Assembly (NCBI RefSeq): GCF_000186865.1
Contig: NW_008705577.1
Location: 730,291-794,290, forward strand
Length of the DNA stretch: 64,000 bases
Direction of reading: 5' to 3'
Origin: Aureococcus anophagefferens
Taxonomy: Eukaryota > Sar > Pelagophyceae > Pelagomonadales > Pelagomonadaceae
The notes under the pieces were generated by a model. It was not told the origin of the DNA and did no database searches. It worked only from the letters and a program-made list of their open reading frames with translations. This document shows, piece by piece, positions 10,301 through 19,660 of the stretch. The translations under genes and the position numbers were made by a program. Positions within the stretch are counted from its first letter, which is position 1, and every line of letters begins with the position of its first letter.

Positions 10301-11513
10301 CTCAGCGCGACGAACGCGCCGACGGACTCGTGCCTGCGCGGAGAAATCGACCGCCGGTGAACTTCGGAACGCTCTCGCTCGGCCACATCGAAGGCGATGC
10401 GGCTGATTTTTGGACGAATCGATGGCTCTCGTCGAGCTCTCGATGCCGAAGCGCTTGCGTCGAAACTGTCCCATGGAAGTCGGGTCGAAGATGTGAGGTC
10501 CGCGCGGACGCGCGCGCGCGGAACCAGCGGACGCACGCCCGCAGGGGCACGTCCCAGAGCCGCAGGAAGCCGTGGATGTCCAGCGACGCCAGGCAGCCCC
10601 CGTTGAAGCGCTGCTTCTCGTCGTGGCCCGGCGTCGCGCTCCAGGCGACGGCGAAGACCCAGCAGCCGTGGCCCTCGAGCGACACGCCCGGGTCCATCGT
10701 CACGCCCGCCCACGGCAGCGTCGTCTTCGCGCGGATGGACCCCACGCGCGCCTTGGCGCCGTCGCGCCGCTCCCAGACGTGGACGGCGTCCCACTCGCCC
10801 GCCGCCGCGAGGGCGAGGCCGTCGGGGGCGAAGCAGCAGCAGCGGTAGCCCGGCGGCGACGCGCCGCCCCGCAGCATGCGCCGCATGTCCTCGGAGAGCC
10901 AGGACGTGATCATGTCGTTCTCCGCGCGCTCGACCTCGGACGGGTCCACGCGCACCTCGCCGCTGAGCTCGCGCTGCTTCGCGCCGTCGCGGAGCCGCCA
11001 GACCATGAGCGTCCCGTCCGCGCCGGCCGTCGCGACGTAGCGCTCGGGCGCCTCGCCGGCCTCGCGGTCCGGCGCGGACACGGCGACGGCGTAGACGGCG
11101 TCGCTGCGCCCCTCGCGCTCCGCCGCCGTGAGTTCGGCCAGCTCCTCGCGGGGCACGTGCGCGAGGAGCAGGCGCCGCGCGCCCGTCGCGGCGTCGTAGA
11201 TTACCGCGGCGCCGTCGCAGCGGCCGACGACGAGCGCGGCCCCGTCGGGCGAGAAGGCGGCGCAGGACGTGCGCGCGCCGGGCTCGCCGCCGACCCAGCG
11301 CGTGTGGCCCAGGCCCGGGCTCCGCAGCGACGCGACGGCCCGCACGTCGACGACGCGCACCTCGTCGCCGACGCAGACCGCCGCCCAGCGGCCGTCGGCG
11401 CTGAGCGCGCACGCCGTCGGCGGCGGCGGGTGCCGCTGGCCGGGGATCAGGGCGCAGCACTGGGGCACGAGCTCCAGCGGCTCCGGCAGCGCGCGCACGG
11501 CTAGCGGAGGCAT
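7381..11513 (-). CDS. Large WD40-repeat protein interrupted by four introners
   Basis: Exons 11513-10516, 10333-9013, 8801-8638, 8448-7855 and 7654-7381 total 3,351 bases, exactly 1,117 codons (1,116 aa). Every junction was set only by removing one TSD plus one element. WD40-type blades are visible throughout, for example LMVWRLRDG, VHVWERRDG, FLRLWDV, LRVWDMDD and VATWLLDPP, so one or two beta-propellers are expected over residues about 30-850. The C-terminal exon is basic and Ala/Pro-rich. The precise orthology (scaffold, ciliary or vesicle protein) cannot be told by eye. The start at 11513 is the first ATG of the open frame. The gene shares an approximately 200-bp spacer with the 3' end of the surface-protein gene upstream. 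Confidence 0.8.
7655..7846 (-). mobile_element. Introner family A (192 bp)
   Basis: Ends CTGGGCAGC...GCCCTG on plus. TSD TCTGGAAC/GCTGGAAC (7/8). Sense intron 7854-7655 starts GTTCCAGC (TSD donor) and ends CCCAG. Joins exons 4 and 5 of the WD40 gene in phase 2. Confidence 0.93.
8449..8629 (-). mobile_element. Introner family B (181 bp)
   Basis: TSD AGTAGGAC/AGTCGGAC (7/8). Sense intron 8637-8449 starts GTCCGACT and ends CGCAG. Phase 2, exons 3/4 of the WD40 gene. Confidence 0.9.
8802..9004 (-). mobile_element. Introner family B (203 bp), well-preserved copy
   Basis: Perfect TSD CCCGGCGC at 8794-8801 and 9005-9012. Sense intron 9012-8802 starts GCGCCGGG (GC donor) and ends CACGCAG. Termini CAGTGTGG...CCACGCAG. 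Phase 0, exons 2/3 of the WD40 gene. Confidence 0.95.
10334..10507 (-). mobile_element. Introner family B (174 bp)
   Basis: TSD ACTCGTGC/ACGCGCGC (6/8). Sense intron 10515-10334 starts GCGCGCGT and ends CGCAG. Phase 2, exons 1/2 of the WD40 gene. Confidence 0.88.
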
Positions 11514-11715
11514 CGTTCCCAGTTGGGCAGCCCGCGCTGCCCGCCGCACCTTGAGGCTACCTTGCGTGCAAGTCCGGCCCAACAGGCCTCCTAGCGGCTC
11601 TCGCGCGCGCGTCCGGGATCGCCCCTCGAGCTCCCAACGGTCCCGCGGGCGTTTCCGATGGGCGCGTGTCGTCCCTGGGGAGAGCGGCTACGCAGTACCT
11701 TTACACGCGTTCGCG

Positions 11716-14700
11716 CTACGCGGGGCAGGTGTCGCAGGCCACGGGGCACGCGTCGCGGGCCTTGACTCGGTCCTTGGACTTGTTCTTGCAGCGGCTCGCG
11801 GGCTCCTTGCCGACCCACGCGCAGGTCTGCTTCTTGTTTTTGCCCTTGTACCACGACGTCGAGTCCGCGCACGCCGGGGCCGGTGGACGAGCCGTCGTCG
11901 TGGGCTTCGGCGTGGGCTTCGGCGTGGGCTTCGGCGTGGGCTTCGGCGTGGGCTTCGCCGGGCAGGCGTCGCACGCCACGGGGCAGGCGACGTTGGCCGG
12001 GTCCTCGCCGTGGGACGTGAGCTTGCAGCGCTGCTTCGCCTTCTGCGCGACCCACGCGCAGTCCTGGCCCTTGTAGGCCTTCCCGTCGGCGCGCTTTCGG
12101 ATCCACGTCGCCGAGTCCGCGCACGGGCAGGCGTCGCACGCGTTGGGGCAGGCGGCGCTGGCCAGCACCTTGTCCGCGGACTTGAGGTGGCAGCGGTGCG
12201 CGGGACTCTCGCCGACCCACGCGCAGGTGCGGTCCTTGCGACCTTTTTGATGCCACGTCTTCGAGTCCGTCGTCAAATCCGGGCACGAAGCCTCCGTGGG
12301 CTGTTGCGTCGGCGCCGGCGTCGGCGAGACGGTCGGCGCCGGCGTCGGCGAGACGGACGGCTCCGGTGTCGGCGAGACGGACGGCGCCGGTGTGGGCGAG
12401 ACGGACGGCTCCGGCGTCGGCGAGACGGACGGCGCCGGCGTCGGAGACACGGACGGCGCCGGCGTCGGAGACACGGACGGCGCCGGCGTCGGCGAGACGG
12501 ACGGCTCCGGCGTCGGCGAGACGGACGGCGCCGGCGTCGGAGACACGGACGGTTCCGGCGTCGGCGAGACGGACGGCGCCGGCGTCGGTTCGTACGTCGG
12601 CGCGGCCGTCGGGACGCACGAGAAGGCGATGCCGCAGTTCTCGACGCTGCAGCCGCAGGAGCAGTCGGGCGTCTCCGAGGACGAATCGAGCTCCGCGGGC
12701 ACGCACCATTTCAGGTCGCGGTCGAAGGCCGCGGCCCCGGCGAACGCGCGCTCCATGTCCGTGACCGCGAGGACGTCCCAGCCCTCGATGTCCGCGTCAA
12801 AGGCTGCGGCCGAGGCAAAGGCGAAGGCGAGGTCCGTCACGGCCGCCGTGTCCCAGGCGCCGATGTCCTGGTTGAAGTTCGCCGCGCCCTCGAACGCGGA
12901 CCGGAGCGTCGTCGCGGCCGCCGTGTCCCACGCGCCGATGTCGTCGTCGAAGAAGAACTTGTGCCGGAAGAGGCCCGACAGGTCCGTGATCTGGGACACG
13001 TCCCACGTGGCGATGTCCGGGTACAGGTCCCGCGTCCCGAAGCCGTCGGTCCACTCGTCGACGGCCGTCGCGAGGTCCGCTTTGGAGCGGAAGGGGCCGC
13101 ACGCGCGGTTCCCCACGCCGCAGTTGCGCTTCGCGCAGGCGTTCTGCCCGCCCACGCTGTCCCGCGAGCACCAGCCCAGGTCCCGGTCGAAGGAGACCGC
13201 CAGGGAGAAGGCGTTCTCCAGGTCCTCGACGGCGGCGACGTCCCAGGACGCGAGGTCGCGGTCAAACTGCAGCGCAACGGCGAACGCGTCGCGCAGGGAC
13301 GCGACGCGCGACGTGTCCCAGGCCCCGACGTCCCGGTCGAAGGCGACGGCGCCGTGGAAGATGGACGCGAGGGTCCGCGCGGCCGCCGTATCCCACGCGC
13401 CGACGTCGCGATTGAACGCCGCCGCGCCGGAGAACGCCGACGCCGCGCTCGCGACGCGCGCCGTGTCCCAGGCGCCGATGTCCTGGTCGAAGCTTCGCGC
13501 GCCCCGGAACGCCGAGGTGAGGTCCGTCACCGCGGACGTGTCCCAGGCGCCGAGGCTCCCGTTGAACGCGGAAGCGCCGTCGAAGACGTTCGCGAGGTCC
13601 GCGACGCGCGACGTGTCCCAGGCGCCGACGGGTCTATCGAAGGCCGCGGCGCCGGCGAAGGCGTTCCAGAGGTCCGCGACCCGGGACGTGTCCCAGGCGC
13701 CGACGTCCGCGTCGAAGGCGGCCGCGCCCTCGAACGCGGACCGGAGCGTCGTCGCCGCCGACGTGTCCCAGGCGCCGACGTCGTCGGCGAAGGCCCGCTT
13801 GCCCTGGAAGAGCGCCGACAGGTCCTCGACGGCCGACGTGTCCCAGGCGCCGATGGGCGCGTAGAGACCGCGCGCGCCGTCGTCGCCCGTCCACTCGTCG
13901 ACGGCGACGACGAGATCGGCCCGCGACGCGAAGGGCGCGCAGCCCCGCGACCGCACGCCGCAGTTGCGGGCCGCGCAGCCGTGGTGCTCCCCGAGGTCCG
14001 CGGGGTCCGCGGCCGCGGGGACGCACCAGCCGAGGTCCCGGTCGAAGCGCGGCGCGACGTGGAAGACGCGGTCGAGGCTCGCGACCTTCGCCACGTCCCA
14101 GGCCCCCAGGTCCGCGTCGAACGCCAGCGCGACGGCGAAGGCGAGGTCGAGGCTCGTCACGGCCGACGTGTCCCAGGCGCCGATGTCCGCGTCGAAGGCC
14201 CGCGCGTTGCTGAACGTCGCCGTCAGCGTCGTCACGCTCGACGTGTCCCAGGCGCCCACGTCCCCGCGGAAGGACCGCGCGTCGAGGAACATCTCCGACA
14301 TGTCGGCGACGGCGGCCGTGTCCCAGGCGCCGATGTCCGCGTCGAAGGAGACACGGCCCTGGAAGAGCTCCGACATGTCCGCGACCCGGGCCGTGTCCCA
14401 CGTCGCGATGGGCCCGTGCTCCGCCGACGCGCCGGCTTCGTCCTCGATCCAGAAGGACACCGCGGCCTCGAGCTCGGCTTTGCTCTCGAAGGCGCCGCGC
14501 AAGGCGGACGGCGCGCCTGTGGGCGTGCCCGTGGGAGCGGCCGGCGCGCCTGTGGGCGTGCCCGTGGGAGCGGACGGCGCGCCTGTGGGCGTGCCCGTGG
14601 GAGCGGCCGTCGCCCCGACCGTCGGCGCGGGGGACGGCGGCGGCGGGCCGAGCCCGTCGCCGGGACCGTCGGGCGGGAAGTCGAGGCCGTCGCCGCCCGG

Positions 14701-14820
14701 GCCGTCGGGCGGGGAGTCGAGGCCGTCGCCGCCCGGGCCGTCGGGCGCGGAGCCGGGCGTGGACAGGCCCTGGGCGACGACGCGGGGGAGCGCGGCGAGG
14801 GCGGCGGCGACCTTCAGAAC
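11716..14820 (-). CDS. BspA-like (DUF285) repeat surface protein with Cys-rich C-terminal modules
   Basis: The frame is open from 14820 to the stop at 11716 (about 1,034 aa). A hydrophobic start (VLKVAAALAALPRVVA) looks like the end of a signal peptide. A Pro-rich stalk follows, including three 36-bp repeats (APTGTPTGAP units, 14512-14610). Next come some 20 DUF285 repeats of the form F..DIGAWDTS.V..L..AF..A, grouped into three blocks, each ended by a DLGWC/DLKWC Cys segment. Then a PTPAPSVSPTPEPSVS stalk, and finally three modules CAWVG....RC....D....CP.ACD.CP separated by a KPTPKPTP hinge. The whole is typical of secreted or wall-anchored adhesins. The first codons lie in an upstream exon I could not fix: TTTCGTAG precedes GTTCTGAAG, suggesting a splice acceptor at 14821. 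Confidence 0.8.
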   Translation of the reverse strand, partial: VLKVAAALAALPRVVAQGLSTPGSAPDGPGGDGLDSPPDGPGGDGLDFPPDGPGDGLGPPPPSPAPTVGATAAPTGTPTGAPSAPTGTPTGAPAAPTGTPTGAPSALRGAFESKAELEAAVSFWIEDEAGASAEHGPIATWDTARVADMSELFQGRVSFDADIGAWDTAAVADMSEMFLDARSFRGDVGAWDTSSVTTLTATFSNARAFDADIGAWDTSAVTSLDLAFAVALAFDADLGAWDVAKVASLDRVFHVAPRFDRDLGWCVPAAADPADLGEHHGCAARNCGVRSRGCAPFASRADLVVAVDEWTGDDGARGLYAPIGAWDTSAVEDLSALFQGKRAFADDVGAWDTSAATTLRSAFEGAAAFDADVGAWDTSRVADLWNAFAGAAAFDRPVGAWDTSRVADLANVFDGASAFNGSLGAWDTSAVTDLTSAFRGARSFDQDIGAWDTARVASAASAFSGAAAFNRDVGAWDTAAARTLASIFHGAVAFDRDVGAWDTSRVASLRDAFAVALQFDRDLASWDVAAVEDLENAFSLAVSFDRDLGWCSRDSVGGQNACAKRNCGVGNRACGPFRSKADLATAVDEWTDGFGTRDLYPDIATWDVSQITDLSGLFRHKFFFDDDIGAWDTAAATTLRSAFEGAANFNQDIGAWDTAAVTDLAFAFASAAAFDADIEGWDVLAVTDMERAFAGAAAFDRDLKWCVPAELDSSSETPDCSCGCSVENCGIAFSCVPTAAPTYEPTPAPSVSPTPEPSVSPTPAPSVSPTPEPSVSPTPAPSVSPTPAPSVSPTPAPSVSPTPEPSVSPTPAPSVSPTPEPSVSPTPAPTVSPTPAPTQQPTEASCPDLTTDSKTWHQKGRKDRTCAWVGESPAHRCHLKSADKVLASAACPNACDACPCADSATWIRKRADGKAYKGQDCAWVAQKAKQRCKLTSHGEDPANVACPVACDACPAKPTPKPTPKPTPKPTPKPTTTARPPAPACADSTSWYKGKNKKQTCAWVGKEPASRCKNKSKDRVKARDACPVACDTCPA
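12300..12600 (-). repeat. Pro-rich stalk tandem repeat in the surface protein
   Basis: About ten 24-bp units GGCGTCGGCGAGACGGACGG and variants, alternating codons for Ala and Glu, encoding (T/S)VSPTP(A/E)P. Confidence 0.9.
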
Positions 14821-15343
14821 CTACGAAATGCCGACGATCTTGCGCGGCGAACATCTCTCGTTCGTTCGCGTCGATCGCGTGCGAAGAACGTTTCTCGATT
14901 TTCGCCGTCAGAATCGATCCACGGCGCGCGAAATTCGGCGCAGGGACGCGCAGGTATCATGTGTACAAGAGGGCGATCAGATTGCGAGGGTTGTTTGCGT
15001 TATCGCAGCTGGGTCGCGATGCTTCGGCTAGAAATGTTGAGAATCTCGCCGAGAGAGCGTCCGTCGTGAGAGCGTCGCTCAAGCGAGCTCAGATATCTGC
15101 AAGTTGAAGTTCGCGCCCTCCGCGAGCGCGCGACGAGGCCGCACACTTGAGAGCAGCACGGCCATCGTCGCGTGCAGCACATGCTTACCATGCACGAGCA
15201 CACGACGAGTCCAGCACGATCGGCAGGCGCGCGCGACGTCGTCGACCGACGTCCGCGCGTCGACGCCCGCCCGCCGCGAGACGCGCGCCGCGGACGTCGT
15301 CGACTCGAACGCCGCCCGCCGCCCCCCGAATCACGGACCGAGA
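14821..15343. other. Intergenic or 5' intron region of the surface-protein gene
   Basis: The first about 90 bases (CTACGAAATG... to 14905) start like family C introners (CTACCAAG) and may be a diverged copy: TTCAGAAC before it and GTCAGAAT after it agree at 6 of 8 positions. The rest is mixed-composition spacer with no open gene. Confidence 0.4.
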
Positions 15344-15973
15344 TTACTCCGCGTCGACGTCGATGACGTCGACGTCGATGACGCCGCCGTTGTTCGCCTT
15401 CGACGACGAGTCCATGCGCGCGCCGATGGGGTCCTCGTACTTGGACCGCACGCGCCAGCCGTCGCCGTCCTTCTCCGACGTGAGGATGAGCTCGGAGCCG
15501 CAGGCGAAGCACTGCGTGAAGCCCTGGCTCCGCATGCCCGCCGCGACCTGGCCGCAGCTCGGGCAGGGCGCCTGGACGATCGCGCGCTTGGACCACTGGT
15601 TGAAGATGAACCCCCCCGCCGTCGGCAGGATGATCGCCGCGAGGAAGAAGGTGTTGAATAAATTGAAGAAGAAGCCCGGAAAAGCGACGAGGAGCCCGAG
15701 GCCGACGACGGGCGCGAGCCCCAAGCCGCCGCCGCCGCCCGGCGGCAGCGGCGGCCGGCCGCCGGGGCCGGCCTGGAAGTTGAAGCCGCCGGCGCCGCCG
15801 AGCAGGTCGTCGAGCGGCGACTTGTTCCGCGCGAGCAGCGCGACGCGCCGCGGCCGCGCGGCGACGCCGCGCCGCAGGGCGGGCAGCTGGAGCGCGTGCG
15901 TCGACGCGACGCAGGCGAAGAAGAGGAGACAAATCGGCGCGGCGCGCGCGCGCCGCGGGCGCAGCGGGCGCAT
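15344..15973 (-). CDS. Membrane protein with C-terminal zinc ribbon, signal peptide at N-terminus
   Basis: 209 aa, single exon. An N-terminal hydrophobic segment after MRPLRPRRARAAP ends at CVASTHALQLP, a plausible signal peptidase site. A Gly/Pro-rich linker leads to hydrophobic stretches around residues 85-125 (GLGLLVAFPGFFFNLF, FFLAAIILPTAGGF). A CPSCGQ ... CFACGSE zinc ribbon follows near 140-165, and the tail is acidic (DVDVIDVDAE). The layout resembles small plastid or thylakoid membrane zinc-ribbon proteins, but I do not recognise a named family. A plastid location is possible (Leu/Arg-rich transit-like region after the signal peptide) but lacks a clear ASAFAP motif. Confidence 0.7.
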   Translation of the reverse strand: MRPLRPRRARAAPICLLFFACVASTHALQLPALRRGVAARPRRVALLARNKSPLDDLLGGAGGFNFQAGPGGRPPLPPGGGGGLGLAPVVGLGLLVAFPGFFFNLFNTFFLAAIILPTAGGFIFNQWSKRAIVQAPCPSCGQVAAGMRSQGFTQCFACGSELILTSEKDGDGWRVRSKYEDPIGARMDSSSKANNGGVIDVDVIDVDAE

Positions 15974-16005
15974 GTCCGAGGCCGTCGCTGAAGCGTTCGA
16001 CTGGC

Positions 16006-16105
16006 GGCTGCGAGCGCTGAGCTAAGAGCAAGCCAGAGCTCGCTCCTCAGTCGAGCTCTCGGCTGCGAGCGCTGAGCTAAGAGCAAGCCACAGCTCGCTC
16101 CTCAG
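16006..16105. repeat. 55-bp direct repeat, about 1.8 copies
   Basis: Both copies start GGCTGCGAGCGCTGAGCTAA and continue to GCTCGCTCCTCAG, at 16006 and 16061. They sit just upstream of the start codon at 15973, in promoter or leader DNA. Confidence 0.85.
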
Positions 16106-16239
16106 ACTCAGTCGAGATCTCCCCGGCTCGAGGAATGTTGCCGTCACCGTCAGCATTTGCAGCCCGCCCGCACTTCCGCCCGCGCCGCGGCGCCCGGGCG
16201 ACGCGCCTCCCAAAAAAAAGAAAGACACAGGGCCCGCCG

Positions 16240-17454
16240 TTATGGCCGCGCCCGCCTCGGCGGCGCGATGTCGCGGCTCGGCACGTCGCCGTAGCCCGCG
16301 AGCGCGATGGAGCCGTCCGCGCGGCAGTCGGCGATGGCGAAGGCCGTGGCGTGCGTGAGCGTGGCCTCGACGGTGCAGTGGGCGATGCCCGCCTCGTCGA
16401 GGGCGAAGCCGCCGCGGTGGCTGTGGCCCGCGAAGACCGCGGCGACGTTGCCGGAGTCGCGGAGCTCCGCGAGGACCTCGGGCGCGTCGAAGGCGACGTT
16501 GCGCCAGGACGCGGCCTCGTGGAACAAGGGCAGATGGGAGAAGACGGCGACGGCGTCGCCGCGGGCCCGCGCCGCCGCGAGCGCGTTTCGGAGCCACGCG
16601 CGCTGCGGACCGCCGCAGCCGCCGTTGAAGGGCACGAAGCGCATGTTTTCGCCCTCGAGGCCCGCGAAGAAGTCGCAGGGCGCGTCGCCGAGCACGTCGT
16701 TGGGGTTGTGCGCCTTGAGGAGCGCCGCCGCCGCCGCGTAGCCCTCCGTGTGCTTCGGCCGCATCGACGAGACTTCGTACGGGTTCAGCACGACGAACGT
16801 CCAGCCCGTTTCGCGGAAGGCGAAGTAGTGGCGCCCGTCGACGGCGACGGTGTGCCGCCCTCTGTTCAGCGGGCCCGCCGCGAGCGCGGCGGAGTCGAAG
16901 TTGTAGAGCTCGTGGTTGCCGACGCAGTGGTACGTCTCAACGTCGCACCCGTCGAGCGCCGCCAGCACCCTCGCGAGCGCCTCGTCGCTCCGCGGCGCCC
17001 CCTGCCACGCGAGGCCCGCGCCGTAGGTCCCGCCGTTCTGGCCGTCGATGATGTCGCCGAGCTGCGCGACGAAGCGCAGCGAGCCGCGCTCGTCGCGCGC
17101 CGCCGCGAACGCCGCCGCGGCGCGCGCGGCGCCGCCGAGGGACCCGCGGTAGTAGCGGAACTCCGTGCCGCCGAAGTTCATGCCGTCGTCGATGTCGCAG
17201 TACTGCACGTCGGCGATGAGCCCGAAGCGCAGCACGGACCGCGGCTCACCCTCGCAGCGCGGGGCCTCGCCGCCGAGGCCGCCCGACGAGTAGTGCGCCA
17301 CGCACAGCGACAGCGCGCCGACGCTCGCGCGGCCGCCGACGGCGCGCGCCAGCGTCGGCCCGAAGAAGATCATCGTGTGCGCAGCAGGGACGGCGCGCGC
17401 GCCGGCCCCGCCTCGAGGCGCAATAATCGAGGACTGCAAGAATGACTTCATCAT
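16240..17454 (-). CDS. ADPRM-type Mn-dependent ADP-ribose/CDP-alcohol diphosphatase
   Basis: Up to 404 aa; the start could be 17454 or the ATG at 17373. The calcineurin-like phosphoesterase motifs are all present: FGLIADVQYCDIDDG (D-x-H-like first block with Gln as in ADPRM), QLGDIIDG, VGNHE, FSHLP and AGHSH. The phrase DGMNF..T..RYYR.S is characteristic of ADPRM, which hydrolyses ADP-ribose, CDP-choline and related molecules to a nucleotide plus phosphoester, normally in the cytosol. Divergently placed against the gene beginning about 17481, leaving almost no promoter if the longest start is used; the shorter start 17373 (MIFFGPTLARAVGG) is therefore plausible. Family call is firm, start is not. 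Confidence 0.9.
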   Translation of the reverse strand: MMKSFLQSSIIAPRGGAGARAVPAAHTMIFFGPTLARAVGGRASVGALSLCVAHYSSGGLGGEAPRCEGEPRSVLRFGLIADVQYCDIDDGMNFGGTEFRYYRGSLGGAARAAAAFAAARDERGSLRFVAQLGDIIDGQNGGTYGAGLAWQGAPRSDEALARVLAALDGCDVETYHCVGNHELYNFDSAALAAGPLNRGRHTVAVDGRHYFAFRETGWTFVVLNPYEVSSMRPKHTEGYAAAAALLKAHNPNDVLGDAPCDFFAGLEGENMRFVPFNGGCGGPQRAWLRNALAAARARGDAVAVFSHLPLFHEAASWRNVAFDAPEVLAELRDSGNVAAVFAGHSHRGGFALDEAGIAHCTVEATLTHATAFAIADCRADGSIALAGYGDVPSRDIAPPRRARP

Positions 17455-17480
17455 CGTCGCAGCCCGATGATGGTAGCACG

Positions 17481-19458
17481 ATGAAGGGTGCGATGGCGCG
17501 CCGCCTCCCGTGGATCCTAGTGTGCCTGTGGTGCGCGTCGTCGTCGCCGGCGCCGCGCGGGACGCTCGACGAGGTCCTGCTCGTCGTCACCGTGGCGCTG
17601 GCCGAGCGGCTGCACCTGACGCGCCGCTACGAGCGCCACTTCGGCGGCGTCGCGTACCTCGTCTTCCACGGCGGCGTGCCGCGGACGCTGACCCGGGCCG
17701 AGTGCGAGCGGCGGCGCGTGGGCTGCCTCTTCGCGGACCGCGGCGGGCGGGACGCGCGCATGGCCGCCTACGCGCAGCTCGCCGCGGCGCTCGCGAAGAG
17801 GCAGCCCGGCCTGGCTGACCCGGCCTGGCTGCGCCTCGCGTGGCGCCGCCCCGTTTCGCCCCGCGGCGCCGCGGTCGCGCACATGGACTTTTGGCTCCAG
17901 CCAAATTTCTTCGCGGCGGCGCTCGCGAGCGGCGCGCTCGACGCCGACGCGTTCTGCAGGGCAGCAAAAGAGAGCGAAATTCCCAACTTCAAAGGCTCCG
18001 ACCTCGGCCGTTTTCCACTCGTTTCGGCTGATTTTTGGACGAGCGATCATCTCTCGGAACGGTCTCGAAGCGTGGATGCTTTTTTTCCGGAACGCAAGCG
18101 CGCGGAACACTCACGCTGAAGCGACGTTGAATCACCCTTTTGCTGCCCAGGCGCCCTGGCTCCTCGCCGCGGGGCTCAACCGCCCGCCGGGCCCGCCGCC
18201 CGACGACCGCTTCCGCGTCTTCGCGCGGTCCTGCCTCCGGGGCGCCGCGCTCGACGGCGACGCCGAGTGGACCTGGGGCCACAACGTCCGGGCCGTCGCG
18301 GCCAGGGCAGGACAAGAGAGCGAAATTCCCAACTTCAAAGGCTCCTTTCTCGGCCGTTTTCCACTCGTTTCGGCTGATTTTTGGACGAGCGATCATCTCT
18401 CGGAACGGTCTCGAAGCGTGAATGCTTTTCCCGGAACTCGCGCGCGCGGAACACTCACGTTGAAGCGACGTTGAATCTCTCTTGTCCTGCCCAGGTCGCG
18501 GCGCGTGCTGTCCGCGCGGAGACGAACGATTCCGCGGCGCCCCGCGCGCGACTCACATCTTCCATTCGACTGCAATGGGAGCGTATTTGAAGGTTGTGAC
18601 ACGTCCGCTGTGCCTCGAGCACTCGACGAGAGCCATCGATTCGTCCAAACACCAGCCGAATCGACGTCGATGTGACCGAGCGAGAGATTTTGGCCCCGAC
18701 GTCCCGGCTCACCGGTTGAGTTCCACGCAGGCGGCGCGCTCGCCGGAGGTCTGCGCGGCGTGGGTCGACTTCTTCTACGCGCCCGCGGCGGCCTGGCCCG
18801 AGCTCGCGCGCCTCGCCGCGGGGCCCTTCCGGGACACGCACCACGAGGTCGGCGTACCGACGGCTTTGCGCCTCGTCGCGCGCGGCTCCCCGCGCCTCGC
18901 GCCGCGCTGGCTCGACTGCTGGGGCTGCGCGCAGGGCTGGGCCCGCGACCCGCGCGTCGTCGCGGCCCACGGCTGCGGCCACCGCCTCGACCTCGCCCTC
19001 GAGCCCGTGCGCCACGCCTACCAGGCGCTCCTCGACGACCAGCGGCCCGCGAAGGCCGACGCCGCGCTCGAGGCCGCGATCGCCGCGCTCGACGCGGACC
19101 TCGGCGGCTGGGACGGGACCGCGCGCTACTGGCTCGACACGCGCAAGGACCAGTGGACGTCGGGCTGCTGCGAGCTGCCGGGCCCGGCGCAGACCGCGTG
19201 CGCGTGCGCGGCGCGCGACCCGCCGGCCGAGCGCCGCGCGCGAACCAACCGCCGGTTCGGGACACTTCCAAACGCTCGTCGAATCCGCGCCGCTTCGGCC
19301 GATGTCTGGACGAGCCGTGCGCTCTCGTCGCGGAGCTCAGACGCGCACGTTTTGATTTGAGTTCCGCGCAGGCCGAGACGCCGCCGGGCCTCGCGGACCC
19401 GCCGAACTGCGACCGGCCGGACGTCGTGCGGTCGGCGATGGCCGGGGCGGGCGGCTAA
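17481..19458 (+). CDS. Secreted protein of unknown family, five exons separated by four introners
   Basis: Exons 17481-17948, 18151-18294, 18495-18533, 18731-19225 and 19372-19458; all four junctions are phase 0 and the sum is 411 codons. The N-terminus (MARRLPWILVCLWCASSSPA, from the second ATG at 17493) is a clean signal peptide. Notable segments are VAHMDFWLQPNFF and, after splicing, FRDTHHEVGVPTAL, plus several Cys pairs (DCWGC, GCCE, CACA), suggesting an extracellular or Golgi enzyme, perhaps glycosyltransferase-like; I cannot name it. One exon is only 39 nt. An upstream in-frame ATG at 17442 would overlap the divergent gene, so I prefer 17481 or 17493. Confidence 0.7.
17957..18150 (+). 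mobile_element. Introner family A (194 bp)
   Basis: Terminal inverted repeat GGGCAGCAAAAG...CTTTTGCTGCCC (12 bp perfect). TSD GCGTTCTG/GCGCCCTG (6/8). Intron 17949-18150, GC donor from TSD, CCCAG acceptor, phase 0. Confidence 0.93.
18303..18494 (+). mobile_element. Introner family A (192 bp)
   Basis: Perfect TSD GTCGCGGC at 18295-18302 and 18495-18502. Intron 18295-18494 starts with GT of the TSD and ends CTGCCCAG. Phase 0. One of the cleanest examples in the window. Confidence 0.96.
18542..18730 (+). mobile_element. Introner family B (189 bp)
   Basis: TSD GCGGCGCC/GCGGCGCG (7/8). Intron 18534-18730, GC donor, CACGCAG acceptor, phase 0. Only 39 nt of exon separate it from the family-A copy before it. 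Confidence 0.92.
19234..19371 (+). mobile_element. Introner family B (138 bp, internally shortened)
   Basis: TSD GCCGAGCG/GCCGAGAC (6/8). Intron 19226-19371, GC donor, CGCAG acceptor, phase 0. Confidence 0.88.
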
Positions 19459-19660
19459 TTTTCCTGTGGCAATGTTATGTCGTGTTTTATGTCTGTCCTC
19501 GCCGTCATCCCCTTGACAGGACCTTGTGTCACCCTACTGGCAATTTCACCTCGGCGGGCCTCGCCAAATCCTCAGAATCTTTTGCCGGTGCGCAATTGGT
19601 GCCCACTCGTGCAATCGCCGTGGGAGTTTCGAGCGACGGTATCGGGGCCCGTGGTCGTGC

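Noticed and set aside
12300..12600. Possible CRISPR-like array
   Set aside because: The regular 24-bp repeat has no unique spacers and is in frame, coding a Pro-rich stalk; the genome is eukaryotic.
11716..14820. Bacterial contamination suggested by the BspA repeats
   Set aside because: Composition matches neighbours, the gene sits between eukaryotic genes, and DUF285 proteins are known in protists.
17442..17480. ATG at 17442 as start of the secreted five-exon protein
   Set aside because: It would overlap the coding start of the divergent phosphatase and add a non-signal-like leader; the signal peptide follows later ATGs.
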